DNA of 64,000 nucleotides, taken from Saccharina japonica. Its lineage: Eukaryota; Sar; Phaeophyceae; Laminariales; Laminariaceae. Under the pieces are notes generated by a model. That model had not been told where the DNA came from and did no database searches. It saw only the letters and a program-made list of their open reading frames with translations. The stretch covers positions 1 through 64,000 of the forward strand of contig MEHQ01004176.1 in assembly GCA_008828725.1 (NCBI GenBank). The letters are read 5' to 3'. Shown here piece by piece: positions 1 to 10,690 of this stretch. The position numbers were made by a program, and so were the translations under genes. Position 1 is the first letter of the stretch. Each line of letters starts with the position of its first letter.

Positions 1-240
1 GTGCTTGGCTGTCGAGGCGTGCAAAAACTGTCCCGACGCCGCTGCTGTACGCCCAGAACGAGCTTTGAGGGTCGAGCGGACAAGGGGGTACCCGTGGTGT
101 GATTTGAGGGGTCACTTTTCTGTCACGCCGAGTAACTTGAAAACTGGGGCAACTTTTGTCACGCCTATTATCTTCAAAATCGGTCTTCACTTTTGGGATC
201 ATGCTTGCTGAGTCTCCGGTCCAGCTGGACCGGAGAATTG
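1..240. repeat. Family S repeat, partial copy at window edge
   Basis: Bases 1-125 recur at about 4916-5045 and, inverted, at about 5765-5880. Bases 105-240 recur as a near-tandem pair at 5060-5310 and weakly at 8955-9025. A perfect 24-bp palindrome (TCTCCGGTCCAG followed by its reverse complement) lies at 213-236 and again at 5171-5194. The window probably begins inside another copy of the foldback element seen at 4796-6004. No coding signal was seen. Confidence 0.7.
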
Positions 241-479
241 TGTTAGTATCGCAATCGAATGAGTAACATTCGCGTTGCTAGTCTCCGGTCTTACTAAAAA
301 ATAAGTTGTCGAGAAAGGGCCAATATTATAGAGCAAGTTTGAGTTTTGTCCAAGTGCTAGTATCGCAATCGAATGAGTATAATTCGAGTTGCTAGTCCCC
401 AGTCCTGAAAAAGATTGCAAGTCTTTGTCCTGCGTTTGTCCCGCGGGCTCAGGGGTAGTTCCTCGTTGTCTTCAATGTT
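240..479 (-). repeat. Family P element, copy P1, first part
   Basis: This stretch is the reverse-complement counterpart of about 8309-8447 in copy P2. A motif starting TATCGCAATCGAATGAGTA occurs twice (about 243 and 359). The element is interrupted at 480 by E1 and resumes at 1614. The two parts align to a continuous stretch of P2, so the break is an insertion. Confidence 0.7.
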
Positions 480-1613
480 GCACACCCCGCACGAAGACGA
501 ATACGAATAGGTATTCGTATTGGTTGGCTTCAAGTTCGGTTTATGGGGCGAATATTCGTCTGTGGATGAATAGTCTCTGAAAAACGTGAGGCAAATATTC
601 GTCCATGGACGAATGCTTTCTCGAAAACGTGGGGGCGAATATTCGTCCGTGCACGAATAGTATCTATCTCGAAAACGTGGAAAACGTGGGGCGAATATTC
701 GTCCGTCGACGAATACTATCTCGAAAACGTGGGGCGAATATTCGTCCGTGGACGAATAGTATCTCAAAAACGTGGACTAATATTCGTCCGTGGGCGAATG
801 CTACCTATTCGACGGATGTTTTTCGCGGGTATTCGTCCGTGGATCGAACGAATACCCTCTCAAAAACGTGGGCGATAGACAATCCTATAATATAGTAATG
901 TAAATAGTAACTACTGTCAACACCACAAATAAATAATAGCAGGTATGCCAGTGCTCGTTTTGCGCAAATAGTTACTTGTAGTTTTTTTTTCAATTTCGTC
1001 TTTCTCACAACGATGCTAAAAACCAGGCGAGGACCCAACACTAAAACCTTATATTTGGGGGCAGGGTTGTATGAAAAATGATGTGTGCAACTCTGAATTG
1101 AGTGGAGAAGGTAAGTTCGAGCCCCGCAGCTTTCATGTTTTTTCTTTTTTTTTTCTACTTTGTGCTCACCACACAGGTATTTCAGCATTCGTACAGAAAG
1201 TATTCGTCTGACCTAGGCGAATCATTCGTTGGAGCTTGACGAATACCCCCTCAAAAACAAGGGGCGATTATTCGTCCATGGACGAATAGTATCTCGAAAA
1301 CGTGGGGCGAATATTCGTCCGTGGACGAATAGTATCTCTAAAACGTGGGGCGAATATTCGTCCGTGGACGAATAGTATCTCTAAAACGTGGGGCGAATAT
1401 TCGTCCGTGGACGAATAGTATCTCTAAAACGTGGGGCGAATATTCGTCCGTGGACGAATGGTATCTCGAAAACGTGGGGCGAATATTCGTCCTTGGACGA
1501 GTAGTCTCTCCCAAAACGTCGGGCGAATATTCGTCCGTGGACGAATGCTACCTATTCGACGGATAGTTTTCACGAATATTCGTCAAAACTATTCGTATTC
1601 GTGCGGGGTGTGC
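480..1613. mobile_element. TIR element E1 with 43-bp palindromic minisatellites
   Basis: A non-autonomous DNA element of 1134 bp. Terminal inverted repeats start GCACACCCCGCACGAATACG (left copy diverged by one base). It is flanked by AATGTT (474-479) and ATTGTT (1614-1619), a likely 6-bp TSD. Two arrays of about 43-bp units lie inside (about 540-880 and 1200-1560). Each unit has the 10-bp palindrome CGAATATTCG overlapping a hairpin with arms ATTCGTCC and GGACGAAT. The spacer 890-1190 has no recognised gene. The uninterrupted homologue is at about 8300-8330 in P2. The superfamily is unknown. Confidence 0.8.
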
Positions 1614-1915
1614 ATTGTTGCACAGAAAAATGATGCTCCGAGTGCCTTGGAGTAAATAAAGTAAGGAGTATATTGGAGATATAACACTTCAGGTACTTCG
1701 TGTACTCAAAGTATTTCGGGGTTCAATACCGTACTCCGGGATACTGCTCGTACTCGGAGTATTTCGGGTATGAACACTCTCGATACTGCTTGTACTCGGA
1801 GTATTTCGGGGTCCGATACTGCGGGTACTCCTTGTACTCCAAGTATTTGGGGCTTCAGTACTGCTCATACTCCAAGTACTCCGAGTAGTCAGGCCGCCAG
1901 TACTCTNACAGTTCC
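1614..1915 (-). repeat. Family P element, copy P1, second part: 42-bp minisatellite
   Basis: This is a tandem array of about 42-bp units built on GTACTCGGAGTATTTCGGG. Because 42 is a multiple of 3, one frame reads as a tyrosine-rich 14-residue repeat (YSEYFG core) over 62 codons. P2 and P3 do not keep this frame intact, so I treat it as a by-product. Base 1907 is ambiguous. Confidence 0.75.
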
Positions 1916-1959
1916 TAAGAGTTTACTCTTAGGTAATCCACCGCGGCTTTAAAATTCCA

Positions 1960-2050
1960 CTAAAAAAAAGTGAAATAGATTATCAAGCCATTTCGTGAAA
2001 TCGATTATCAAGTGAAAAAGTGAAATCGATTATCAAGTGATATTTTGAGT
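1960..2050. repeat. Short tandem repeat, about 25 bp unit
   Basis: Three imperfect copies of a unit containing GTGAAATCGATTATCAAG, in AT-rich sequence. Nothing else is recognised between 1916 and 2148. Confidence 0.6.
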
Positions 2051-2148
2051 GCGATATTTTGCATGCACTTTTTTTAGTGCGATTTGGAAACTTCTTAGAA
2101 AATTCCAGTTCGATGGGCGATATCACCCCGCACACCAGAAGCCCCCCA

Positions 2149-2315
2149 CAGCACACACACCCGCGGCATCACTCACACGACAGGCATGCGACGATTGACC
2201 TTCGATCTCGACATAGACTCAGCCCACGACTAACCCACTTCGTACCGGGCAAGGCCGGCAAATATACATGTAGCGGCCTCGAAGGTATCATTGCGATCCG
2301 TAGTCTAGGGGGCGA
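2149..2315. repeat. Dispersed repeat L, copy 1
   Basis: About 165 bp beginning near CACACACCCGCGGCATCACT. It recurs at 3033-3196 and, shortened, at 3397-3505. The family is not recognised and there is no terminal structure. Confidence 0.75.
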
Positions 2316-2339
2316 GCGGTTGCTTGTGGCGTCCTGCGT

Positions 2340-2585
2340 TCTTCGTCCAAACCTTCAAAAATTGTCCATTTCTTGCGATCGGAGATTTTTTGTCGTCTGT
2401 TTTGAGCACATCAGCTGCCAAATGCATTTTGATCGGACGCCTGGTCAGCGCCCTGCACATATCATCGACCGGGGCGTGAGAACTGTGGCACTAGGGTCGG
2501 TCGGAGCCTCTAACCGGCGCTATCCGTTCGAATTTCGTGACGCAGTCGTTGGGTTTGTCGATCGATGTCTAACTTGAGAAATTGT
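2340..2585. repeat. Diverged duplicate of 16040-16220
   Basis: Two blocks here (about 2359-2400 and 2480-2585) match, in rearranged order, a stretch at 16040-16220. Shared landmarks are GCAGTCGTTGG, GATCGATGTC and CATTTCTTGCGATCGGAGA-like sequence. A 172-codon open frame (2059-2577, +) crosses repeat L and this block and is probably fortuitous. Confidence 0.45.
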
Positions 2586-3032
2586 CGTACCTGGTATATT
2601 TTTGGTATGATACGTATTGGTACCAACTACGTACGTACGTGATATCACACCCCCGTCGTACGTACACCATCGAGCCATCTATTTGTCATCTTCCACCTTT
2701 CACTCAGAGCTGCTTCAGTAGCCACATAAGCGAGAGATACGAGGTACCAGGACTCCACATCCCCGTCGTACGTACACCGTCGAGTCATTTGTGTATGTCC
2801 ACCAATTTATACCAATCCTCTCCTCTTTTGGGCTCGTGTCTCCTCTTTTTCGGGTTTTTCCTATGCCCTGAAACTCTTATTCTTCTCCAAAAGTTTTGTT
2901 CTTCGTTTCACGAATATCATGTTGTATGCATTTCTGATGTATGAGTACGTATCTTCCACCTTTTTCACTCAGAGCTGCTTCAGTAGCCACATCGGCGAGA
3001 GATACGAGGTACCAGGACTCCACATCCCCGTA
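2586..3032. repeat. GTAC-rich stretch with repeated CTTCAGTAGCCACAT block
   Basis: An 80-bp block (CTCAGAGCTGCTTCAGTAGC onward, to CAGGACTCCACATCCCCGT) occurs at about 2704-2770 and again at 2970-3030, the second just before L copy 2. CGTACGTAC runs are frequent. No gene recognised. Confidence 0.55.
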
Positions 3033-3196
3033 CAGCACACACACCCGCGGCATCACTCACGCGACAGGCATGCGACGATTGACCTTCGATCTCGACATAG
3101 AATCAGCCCACGATTAACCCACGTCATACCGGTCAAGGCCGGCAAATGTACATAGCGGCCTCGAAGGTATCATTGCGATCCGTAGTCTAGGGGGTA
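3033..3196. repeat. Dispersed repeat L, copy 2
   Basis: Nearly identical to 2149-2315, with GCGGCATCACTCACGCGACA near its start and CGATCCGTAGTCTAGGGGG at its end. Between this copy and the next (3197-3396) nothing is recognised. Confidence 0.75.
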
Positions 3197-3396
3197 TGGA
3201 ATACTGATTGATGGTGTAGCACGCCATCATAGAGCTGATACACGAGTCCCCAATCGTCTTTTTTCTTCTGGTACTCGAATGCGTCGTATGTATGTACGAC
3301 GAGACGACGAGTACCGTAGTTACGTTTCGACGAATCAATTGATAACGGTTCAACAATGTAGAGGTTATCCCGCTTTTTGGTCTATTGTAGATTTCA

Positions 3397-3505
3397 AAAT
3401 GGCATCACTCACGCGACAGGCATGCGACGATTGACCTTCGATCTCGACATAGACTCAGCCCACGACTAACCCACTCCGTACCGGTCAAGGCCGTCAAATA
3501 TAAAT
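3397..3505. repeat. Dispersed repeat L, copy 3 (shortened)
   Basis: Matches the first two thirds of copies 1 and 2 and then runs into the 3510-4500 repeat cluster. Confidence 0.65.
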
Positions 3506-3509
3506 AGCG

Positions 3510-4500
3510 GCGTGTTCTCTTTTACAGGACACCAAAAGAGAAATAAGAAACACGCTATAATGACAATTGCCGGGCTGAGATTCGGAGTAGAAGTAGAGAT
3601 AAAACCGGACAAAGACAGTGTACCCACCGTGCCGAGCTACTGAGCTACTCCGCGAGGGCTTCAGGCACAGATAGATGCAACCGGAGCGCTTCCCCGCCGT
3701 AGCTATGTCCACTCTCGCGTGTCCAACTGTGTTATCTGATACAGGACACCAAATAAGGAATAAGAAACACGCTATAATGACAATTGCCGGGCTGAGATTC
3801 GGAGTAGAAGTAGAGATAGAACTCCCGGTTTACACGCTATAATGACAATTGCCGGGCTGAGATTCGGAGTAGAAGTAGAGATAGAACTCCCGGGTTGTGT
3901 CCATTGTCAAAGAGATGTAGAGCAGGAGCTATAAAAGAGATATGAGCGACTCCGATAGGACTCGAGCGATCTCGTGAGGGCTGCAGCAATAGAAACGGGC
4001 CGGAACATTATAGACATTATTAGGTGCTGCATTCTACTGATTGACACAGATAGATGCAACCGGAACGCTTCCCCGCCGTAGCTATGTCCACTCTCGCGTG
4101 TCCAACCTCGCGTGTTCTCTGATACAGGACACCAAATAAGAAATAAGAAACACGCTATAATGACAATTGCCGGGTGACATTCGGAGTAGAAGTGGAGATA
4201 AAACCGGACAAAGACAGTGTACCCACCGTGCCGAGCTACTGATAAGAAACACGCTACAATGACAATTGCCGGGCTCAGATTCGGGATAGAAGTAGAGATA
4301 AAACCGGACAAATACAGTGTACCCACCGTGCCGAGCTACTGAGCTACTACGCGCCGAGCGACTCTCCGTGAGGGCTCCTATCCAGCATGCCGCGTGTGAA
4401 CTCCAGTCTTCGGAGCGCCTCCGTGGGCAGTGGGCCGTAGTAGTGTGTGTGGCGTGTACAAGATATGTAGAGCAGGAGCTATAAAAGGATATGCTTTGCG
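3510..4500. repeat. Irregular tandem cluster, about 100-bp unit
   Basis: At least five copies of a block containing AACACGCTATAATGACAATT followed by a purine-rich AGTAGAAGTAGAGATA segment (about 3550, 3770, 3830, 4145, 4245). They are joined by shorter shared blocks such as GGACAAAGACAGTGTACCC and CACCGTGCCGAGCTACTGA. Copies are rearranged rather than regular. The 139-codon minus frame at 3907-4326 is made of repeats. Confidence 0.7.
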
Positions 4501-4795
4501 ATTTCCTCGCTGGAAAACGAGAAATAAAACAGAAAATAGCGCTGCCAGTGGAATCTGACAGCTCAACACAGACAGCCCCTTACGATACGGGGTTTGGCTC
4601 AGGGCGAGCGACTAGGTAAGGGCTACCGGTGGTCGGTGTCGCAGAGTGCGTAACTGCCCGCTGTCGGGAGCTGGAAAAAGTTGGGAATTTTGGCGGCATA
4701 ACGTTTGATAGGTACGTGCTCACTGACGGACGGGCTCGTTTTCGTTAATGCTTACAGAAGTCCCAGTGATACTCACTGGGAAATAGTAGTAATAA

Positions 4796-6004
4796 ATGTG
4801 GAACTCCCATTGGTCGCAGATTTTTCTCAGGGACTGCTGGAGGGGTGCTCGGCGAGCGTGCTGCTGTGCTCGGCGTGCGCTCACCAAGATGTCGATACTC
4901 GGCCGAGGACCATGGTCTGTGCTTGGCTGTCGAGGCGTGCAAAAACTGTCGCGACACCGCTGCTGTGCGCCAAGAACGAGCTTTGAGGGTCGAGGGGACA
5001 AGGGGGTACCCGTGGTGTGGTTTCAGGGGGTCACTTTTCTGTCACGCTTATCAACTTGATTTCGGGGGGTCAATTTTCTGTCACGCTGAGTAACTTGAAA
5101 ACTGGGGCAACTTTTGTCACGCCTATTATCTTGAAAATCGGGCTTCGCTTTTGGGATTTTGCTTGCTGAGTCTCCGGTCCAGCTGGACCGGAGAACTTGA
5201 TTTCGGGGGTCACTTTTCTGTCACGCTGAGTAACTTGAAAACTGGGGCAACTTTTGTCACGCCTATTATCTTCAAAATCGGGCTTCGCTTTTGGGATTAT
5301 GCTTGCTGAGTCTCCACGGGAAATCTGTCACGAGTTTTGAATTTCCAAATGACCACTCCAGTCACAGACTGAGAACTAAAACCTAGTAGAATGGTGTCAG
5401 CCCAGGGGCTGTCTATCAAATGGTTCAAGGTGCTGTGTGGTGACATCTTTGTTTCGAGGACGGTGCTGAGAGGGAGAGAGGAGGGAGCTGAGGGGCAGAG
5501 AGGGGGTCACGCAATTTTCTGTGCTGGGAGTGATCAGGTGGAAAAGGCTTTTCCCTCAGTCCCAGTCTCGCTTTCTCGCTCCCTCCCTCCTTCCCACCCT
5601 CCCTCGCTCGCTCTGTCCCTGTCCCGCCTTCCGTCCCTCCCTCTCTCAATCCCTCCCTCCGCCCCTTCCCTTTCACGCTTCCGAAAAAAGTGGTCGAGAT
5701 AATCGAGTGAATAAGTGACCCCCAAAAAGTGACCGAGATAATCAAGTGAATAAGTGACCCTCATAGATCACACCCCGGGTACCCCCTCGTCCGCTCGACC
5801 CTCAAAGCCTGTTCTTGGCGTACAGCAGCAGCGTCGCGCTAGTTTTTGCACGCCTCGACAGCCTAGCACAAACCATGCGCCTCTGCGGAGTATCAGCATC
5901 AGAGGTGGGGTGTGTGCGACACGCCGAGAACAGCAGCAAGCACCGAGCAGATCAACACGCAACACACGCCGAGCACTGAATGATGACCTCTGGGAGTTCC
6001 ACAT
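4796..6004. mobile_element. Long foldback element T (about 230-bp inverted arms)
   Basis: The left end ATGTGGAACTCCCA (4796-4809) is mirrored by TGGGAGTTCCACAT (5991-6004). Similarity continues inward for about 230 bp on each side, including the shared GTCGAGGCGTGCAAAAACTG block (about 4929 and, inverted, 5857). The centre holds two near-tandem S repeats (5060-5310) and a purine/pyrimidine-biased tract (about 5459-5690). The TSD is unclear and no transposase was seen. Confidence 0.65.
5459..5690. repeat. Polypurine tract followed by polypyrimidine tract
   Basis: A GAGAGGGAGAGAGGAGGGAG-type purine run on the plus strand (5466-5510) is followed by a long CCCTCCCT-type pyrimidine run (5570-5685). 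The pair could fold on itself or form triplex DNA. Open frames of 103-106 codons here are low-complexity Ser/Pro/Leu or Arg/Glu/Gly runs with no support as genes. Confidence 0.6.
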
Positions 6005-6715
6005 CTATGAAGAAGTTTGAACAGGGGGAAGGTGGGTTGTGATGGCCGGCTGCGGGCATAGATGTCGGGAGACATGTCAAGCAAGGCAAAACGTGCGCTG
6101 TCAAGGGTGTAGGGCGGAAGTGTACCACACTAAAACCTAGTAGTTTGGTGTCAGTCACGGCATGTCAAGGCAAACCTGCTGTCTGTCAAGGGTTGAAAGT
6201 CCTGTCTCCCGACATCTTTGGCTGCGGGTATGTACGAGCCACATGCCATGTACCACGCCTCGTCAGCTCGCAACAGCAACGAGCAATGAACGGCGACTCT
6301 GGATCGGTATGCATCTGCCGTACGCAGTGTGTGTGCCGTTGTGCCTTGGACTTCTCGCCGTTCGTAGTTCGGCCATGGTCAACAACAGCAAGAACAGCAG
6401 TAGGAGTCAAATTGCTGCAGTACTACAGTCATGCTGGAGATGACCAACGAGCATCGAGCGCCGAGCGTGACTGACTGATATCTGCTGCTGCTGCTGCTGC
6501 TGCTGTAAAGTCTACGAGTACGAAGAGGCGCGCGCCGAGTGCGCTTCCCTTCGTCTCTAGGCCCGAGCCCGCGCCAGCCGACTGTAGTTTGGCGACGGAG
6601 AGACGCACCGATCGTCGGCTGCGGTCGGGCGCGAAGCAACGTGCTGTGTCACCATCCAACTCATCGATCGTGCTGCTGCTGCTGCTGCTTGCTTGCTGCA
6701 TGGATAATCTTGAAT
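6005..6715. other. No gene recognised; CTG/CAG tracts
   Basis: The block ACCTAGTAGTTTGGTGTCAG (about 6135) resembles one at about 5380 inside element T. A pure CTG run lies at about 6483-6507 and another at 6671-6690. Open frames of 109 (+) and 126 (-) codons overlap each other and the CTG runs, and I cannot support either. Confidence 0.5.
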
Positions 6716-6916
6716 TTAGAGACCTGCTTTTTCGATTTGAAAATCTGATGACCCAAGTCGTGGCCGAATCGAAACAATTCCGGTCAGATTTTGTATAATC
6801 GGACTGCATAGGCTAATTCTTGTGCAGTCGGAAACGTGGATCGAAAAAGCCGGTTTCCGATCGGGGACCCAATCGGGCTTTCTTATATCTGTTGAAAAAA
6901 GAGTTTTTTCGATCCC

Positions 6917-7014
6917 AACTTTTTCGATTGAGAAATCCAATCCACGAAAATCCCGTCGAAAAACTCGAGTTTTTCGACGGGATTCGTGGATTGGATTTCT
7001 CAATCGAAAAAGTT
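6917..7014. repeat. Near-perfect 98-bp palindrome centred on CTCGAG
   Basis: Arms of about 49 bp meet at CTCGAG (6964-6969) with no loop. The only clear asymmetry is a 2-base difference in an A run (CACGAAAATCCCG against CACGAATCCCG). Such an arrangement should extrude as a cruciform and indicates a recent inverted duplication. Confidence 0.85.
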
Positions 7015-7332
7015 TTTGAAGCTCACCGCATCTCTCTTCACCCCTCCAAACACACGGTCACACCACCCAGCGGCAGCCTAAACACCTCTCCGATGCTGGG
7101 TTGACTGCTCTACTGCTGCTGCTGCTGCTCGCAGCGTAGCACCTCCTAGAACCCGCGAGTAGGACACGAAGCAGTTTTCAATTTCGATCAACCCCCCCAG
7201 GAAGAGCACAAAAAACTGCAAAATCGGTCCGATTGACGATAGGGAAGGCATCCAGACACCCCCCGTCGAATTTACAGAGGATCGGAAAACGAGTTTTTCG
7301 ATCCTCTCAATCCGACGGCATAAAAATTAGCC

Positions 7333-7505
7333 ATAGGACGGTGCTTTCGTTTTTGAGATCGAAGAATAAAATCTGAAGCTTGAAATCGAACTGCTTAATA
7401 GCTATTAGGAAACGACCTAACCAAAGGCCGTTTCCTACGTATGCGGTTCGATTTCGAGCTTCAGCTTTGTATTTTTCGATGCAAAAAACGAAAGCACCGT
7501 CCTAT
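7333..7505. repeat. Imperfect palindrome, about 80-bp arms
   Basis: The outer 20 bp of each arm pair perfectly (ATAGGACGGTGCTTTCGTTT and complement). Inner segments pair with scattered mismatches, around a 14-base loop at 7415-7428. It resembles a small foldback MITE. Confidence 0.8.
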
Positions 7506-7659
7506 CTAATGCAGTCCGATTGTGCAAAATCTGACCGGAAAAAATTCGATTTGAGAATCAGATGGCCCAAGTCGTCAGAGTTTGGCCTCTCCGTATATAT
7601 ACCCACAGACTTTACAGCAGCAGCAGCCTTATTATTTTACGGTTGTTTCTATACTGCTG

Positions 7660-8450
7660 TATCAGAGTACTGGTGGCCTAAATACTCGGAGTACTTGGAG
7701 TATAAGCAGTACTGAAGGCCCAAATACTCCGAGTATACTGGGAGGATGAGCAGTACTTATACTCGAATACAAGCAGTAGTACTCGGAGTAAAAACATGTA
7801 AATTGCTCGGAGTACTCCGAGAAATCGAGAGGATTGGACACCGAAATACTGCGAGTACACAAAGTACCTGAAGCATTTTTTCCCGAGAAAACTCTAACTA
7901 TACTCCGAGGTAATGGGAGCATCGGTGAATTTTGAAATGCTATAAACGCCAGTCACATGCCCCCAGAACCTGGGAGCAATGACGGCCGAGAGTCTTGTTA
8001 ATGATGCAAAGATGCTCCTAACGTACTTCACACTCCGAGTATACTCCCAGTTCAAGTACATTTCGTACTCCGAGTTAGAGCACTGGCCGTCTGAATACTC
8101 GGAGTACTTGGAGTATGAGCAGTACTGAAGCCCCAAAAACCCGACATACTCCAAGGACACGAAATATCGAGAGTGTTCATACCCGAAATACTCCGAGTAC
8201 GAGCAGTATCCCGGAGTATCGAACCCCGAAATACTCCGAGTACACGAAGCACCTGAGATATTTTATCTCCAATGCTATACTCCTTAATTTACTCCAAGGT
8301 ACTCGGAGCATTTGTGCAACATTGAACACAACGAGGAACTACCCCTGAGCCCGCAGGAAAAACGCCGGACAGATACGAGTACTTGCATTTTTTTTCAAGA
8401 CTGGAGACTAGCAACGCGAATGATACTCATTCGATTGCGATACAAGCACA
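7660..8450 (+). repeat. Family P element, copy P2 (uninterrupted)
   Basis: Two GAGTACTCGGAGTAT-type arrays (about 7665-7870 and 8030-8260) are separated by a spacer with TTTGAAATGCTATAAACGCC. The order matches P3 (45530-46256). The 8300-8330 stretch is the empty counterpart of the E1 insertion site, reading straight through from the GTAGTTCCTCG side to the GCTCCGAGTACC side with no E1 between. Confidence 0.75.
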
Positions 8451-9029
8451 ATGTTAAACACTCGGCCCTATACCCTTGACAGCGTAAGTTTGTCTTGCTT
8501 GACGTGACATAATTGTGGAACCCCAATTTTACACCTTCCGACCACGGCAGACCACGGTGAAAACCGGATTTTCCAAAAATATGCACTTGGGCAGGCTGAG
8601 ACACATATTCTCCGGTCCAGCTGGACCTGCCCAAACATGAATTTCATTAATCCGATTCCACTTGAGATTAGACACCGGCCTCGGGCTGCTGCTAGACCCG
8701 CCGACCCGCGACTGCTGCTGCTCGGCTCGCGGATACTGGCAGCCAACCCTGACTACTTCACACACAGGGCACCCCATTAGGTATGGTTTGGACCATGACG
8801 ATCGCCTCCTTGAGGGCTACCGACCTGTTGCCTGCGGCACGGGTGTAGCAGTTTAGAAATAAATTTGGCCGTGGGGTACCCCAGACTGAGACTCATCGGA
8901 CAGACAGACAGACAGACAGACAAATATATTGAATCCGTTCCAGAGACCACAAGTTACACTTGTGGAAATCGGGCATCACTTTTGGGATTATGCTTTCTGA
9001 GTCTCCGGTCCGAGCACCGGAGAATACAT
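8451..9029. repeat. S-related sequence and GACA microsatellite
   Basis: Decayed versions of the S palindrome occur at about 8608-8632 and 9000-9023. A (GACA)n microsatellite lies at about 8896-8922. The rest (for example 8660-8860) is unrecognised. Confidence 0.5.
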
Positions 9030-10185
9030 TAGCCTATGATCCATCTGGTATTATATTGGTTACGGAACGCAAATCTTTTTTTCGTGGGTATTGTCTTCGT
9101 GGGTTGAGAAAAAAAATAATGCATGAAGCAGTATTACCTCGAGTATCTCCTGTTAATACCGAAGAGGCGCAGTCCTTAAATTCGTTGTAACGGTTAAAAC
9201 AACGCCAATGCCACCGGGTATATGAAAAGCAACATCGATACGGTTGACAACCTTTAGGGTACCAACCCCGCTTATTGTAGTCATCTCCAGGGTACCAACA
9301 TTGCTAAGGTCCAGACCCCGCTAACCGTAGCCATGACGCTAGGTCCGACCTTGGCTAAGGCACTGACCTCGGGAAGGTTGCGATGATTACGACCTTTCCG
9401 GAAACATAGATAAATCAGGGGGCAACCTGATCAAGTATAGACCTTCCGGAAGGTCGAAATATTTTCGACCTTGGCGAAAGAGCCGAATGGCCACATGTGA
9501 CACCTGGGATAATGGGGACAAGTCCATCGGACAGCGAAGGAAACATATTTCCTTCCGGAGACCTCAGTAAACTGGGGGAACCCAAGATAGTATCCTATAC
9601 GCTAGAGTGGGCGCAGGTCTACGCCCTAGGCCCCCAGTCTAACTGGCGAGTTGACCAGCCCGCTTGCCGCAAGTCACTGTCGCGTACCCCTTGTGTTGAC
9701 ATATATCTTCTACTTGTAGTTACCTCAATAACTGCGTGGCCCTGAATAACGGGACAACCGTTGAAGGAGTTTTCACAGCCACGCCACCTTACGGTCGATA
9801 CCAGCACCACGCACCAATTTTCCAACGGTAGCTCTCGCCACCGAAACACACATCAGAATGACCCACGGCCGATTTCACAGACAAAACTGCAAAACAAGTC
9901 GACTGCGTGCCATTTTTCTTGTCATGAGTGAGTTATTTTCACACAGCCATTCACGCTTTGCTGGTCCAACCCCGCGACGACACACTGCTTCGTAGCACAT
10001 GCCCACACATTTTGAGCAAAGCAAAGACATTTACGGCACCGCCAGCAGTAGGTAACGCGTAACAAACGAAGCAGGCCAACCATGACACCACCGGTGAGCA
10101 ACCTTCTACCCGTTCGACACTAGATAACTACGCACATCAAGACACTAAGCACGCTCTTGCAGTACACCCTAAGGGACTGACCGCT
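9030..10185. other. Low-copy sequence, no gene recognised
   Basis: I see no second copy in the window. Repeated GGTACCAAC phrases occur at about 9258-9300, and a perfect 16-bp palindrome GACCTTCCGGAAGGTC at 9440-9455. An 82-codon plus frame (9497-9745) lacks a recognisable domain. This could be the body or LTR of a decayed retroelement, given the fragment that follows. Confidence 0.4.
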
Positions 10186-10199
10186 TGGTTATCAAACAA

Positions 10200-10690
10200 A
10201 ATGATGGCTTCTCAGCATTTGCGTGTACAGTAGTAGCAACCTGACAACGAAAACCGCAAACGACAAGTTCATTCGAAAGGCGGTCAAGTAACCCTCGAGT
10301 ACGTTTCGACCACATGGCTGCGCCTCCGTGCTTCGCCGGAACGAAAAAACGAAAAAAACGAAAAACCATACGTAGCGCGATGCGGTTCCCGTGCCCATTC
10401 CAAATAGTGACAATCGATAAAGGCAACAAGTACGACTTGTTCCATGTGACCAACAGTGACGGTCAACAAGTACCGTTTGCTCAACACGACATGCATTCAC
10501 CAAAGAAAGCTGCCTGGTGTCCAATCAGCTTTTGCAGAACACGATCCACCCGGCAGCAGAAAACGACGGACGCGATAAAGAACAAGAAGCCAAGTACGAG
10601 AGGTGAAACTCTTGAACCCCAGCGTGACGACCAGGCCGCAAAATATATTCCAACCCGCGCAAACGATGCTCCACCTTGAGCGGACGAGGG
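10200..10690 (+). pseudogene. Possible gypsy-type polyprotein fragment (integrase C-terminal region), decayed
   Basis: Plus-strand frames hold what may be the C-terminal part of a Ty3/gypsy polyprotein. The first piece (about 10225-10275) ends KFIRKAVK at a stop. Roughly 110 bases later, in another frame (10314-10679), comes a segment with FQIVTIDKGNKYDLFHV and then DGQQVPFAQHDM. Gypsy integrases commonly end with a small SH3-like or GPY/F-type module of similar alternating hydrophobic and charged layout, near a GPF-I/V phrase. I recognise no catalytic residues, zinc finger or paired LTRs. The stop and frame change mean it is not functional. The call rests on resemblance only and could be wrong. 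Confidence 0.22.

Larger units (their letters stand above)
6715..7560. mobile_element. Compound foldback region with two large palindromes
   Basis: Sequence at about 6726-6815 recurs at 7500-7600, partly inverted (CAAAATCTGACCGGAA and its complement) and partly direct (CCCAAGTCGT). Two strong palindromes lie between (6917-7014 and 7333-7505). This looks like foldback-type or MITE-derived DNA, and no coding frame stands out. The 7021-7165 interval includes another CTG run. Confidence 0.6.

Noticed and set aside
1050..1135. tRNA gene in the E spacer (perfect B box GTTCGAGCC)
   Set aside because: No fitting A box at the right distance and the T stem does not pair. Copy E2 has a mutated box.
480..1613. 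CRISPR-like array
   Set aside because: Units are contiguous palindromic minisatellite repeats without distinct spacers, in a eukaryotic transposon context.
1700..1888. Tyrosine-rich YSEYFG 14-residue repeat protein
   Set aside because: The 42-bp period is a multiple of 3, so frames stay open by default. P2 and P3 break the frame, and other frames are also open.
2059..2577. 172-codon plus frame as a gene
   Set aside because: It spans two different dispersed repeats (L and the 16-kb duplicate), and the other copies do not keep the frame.
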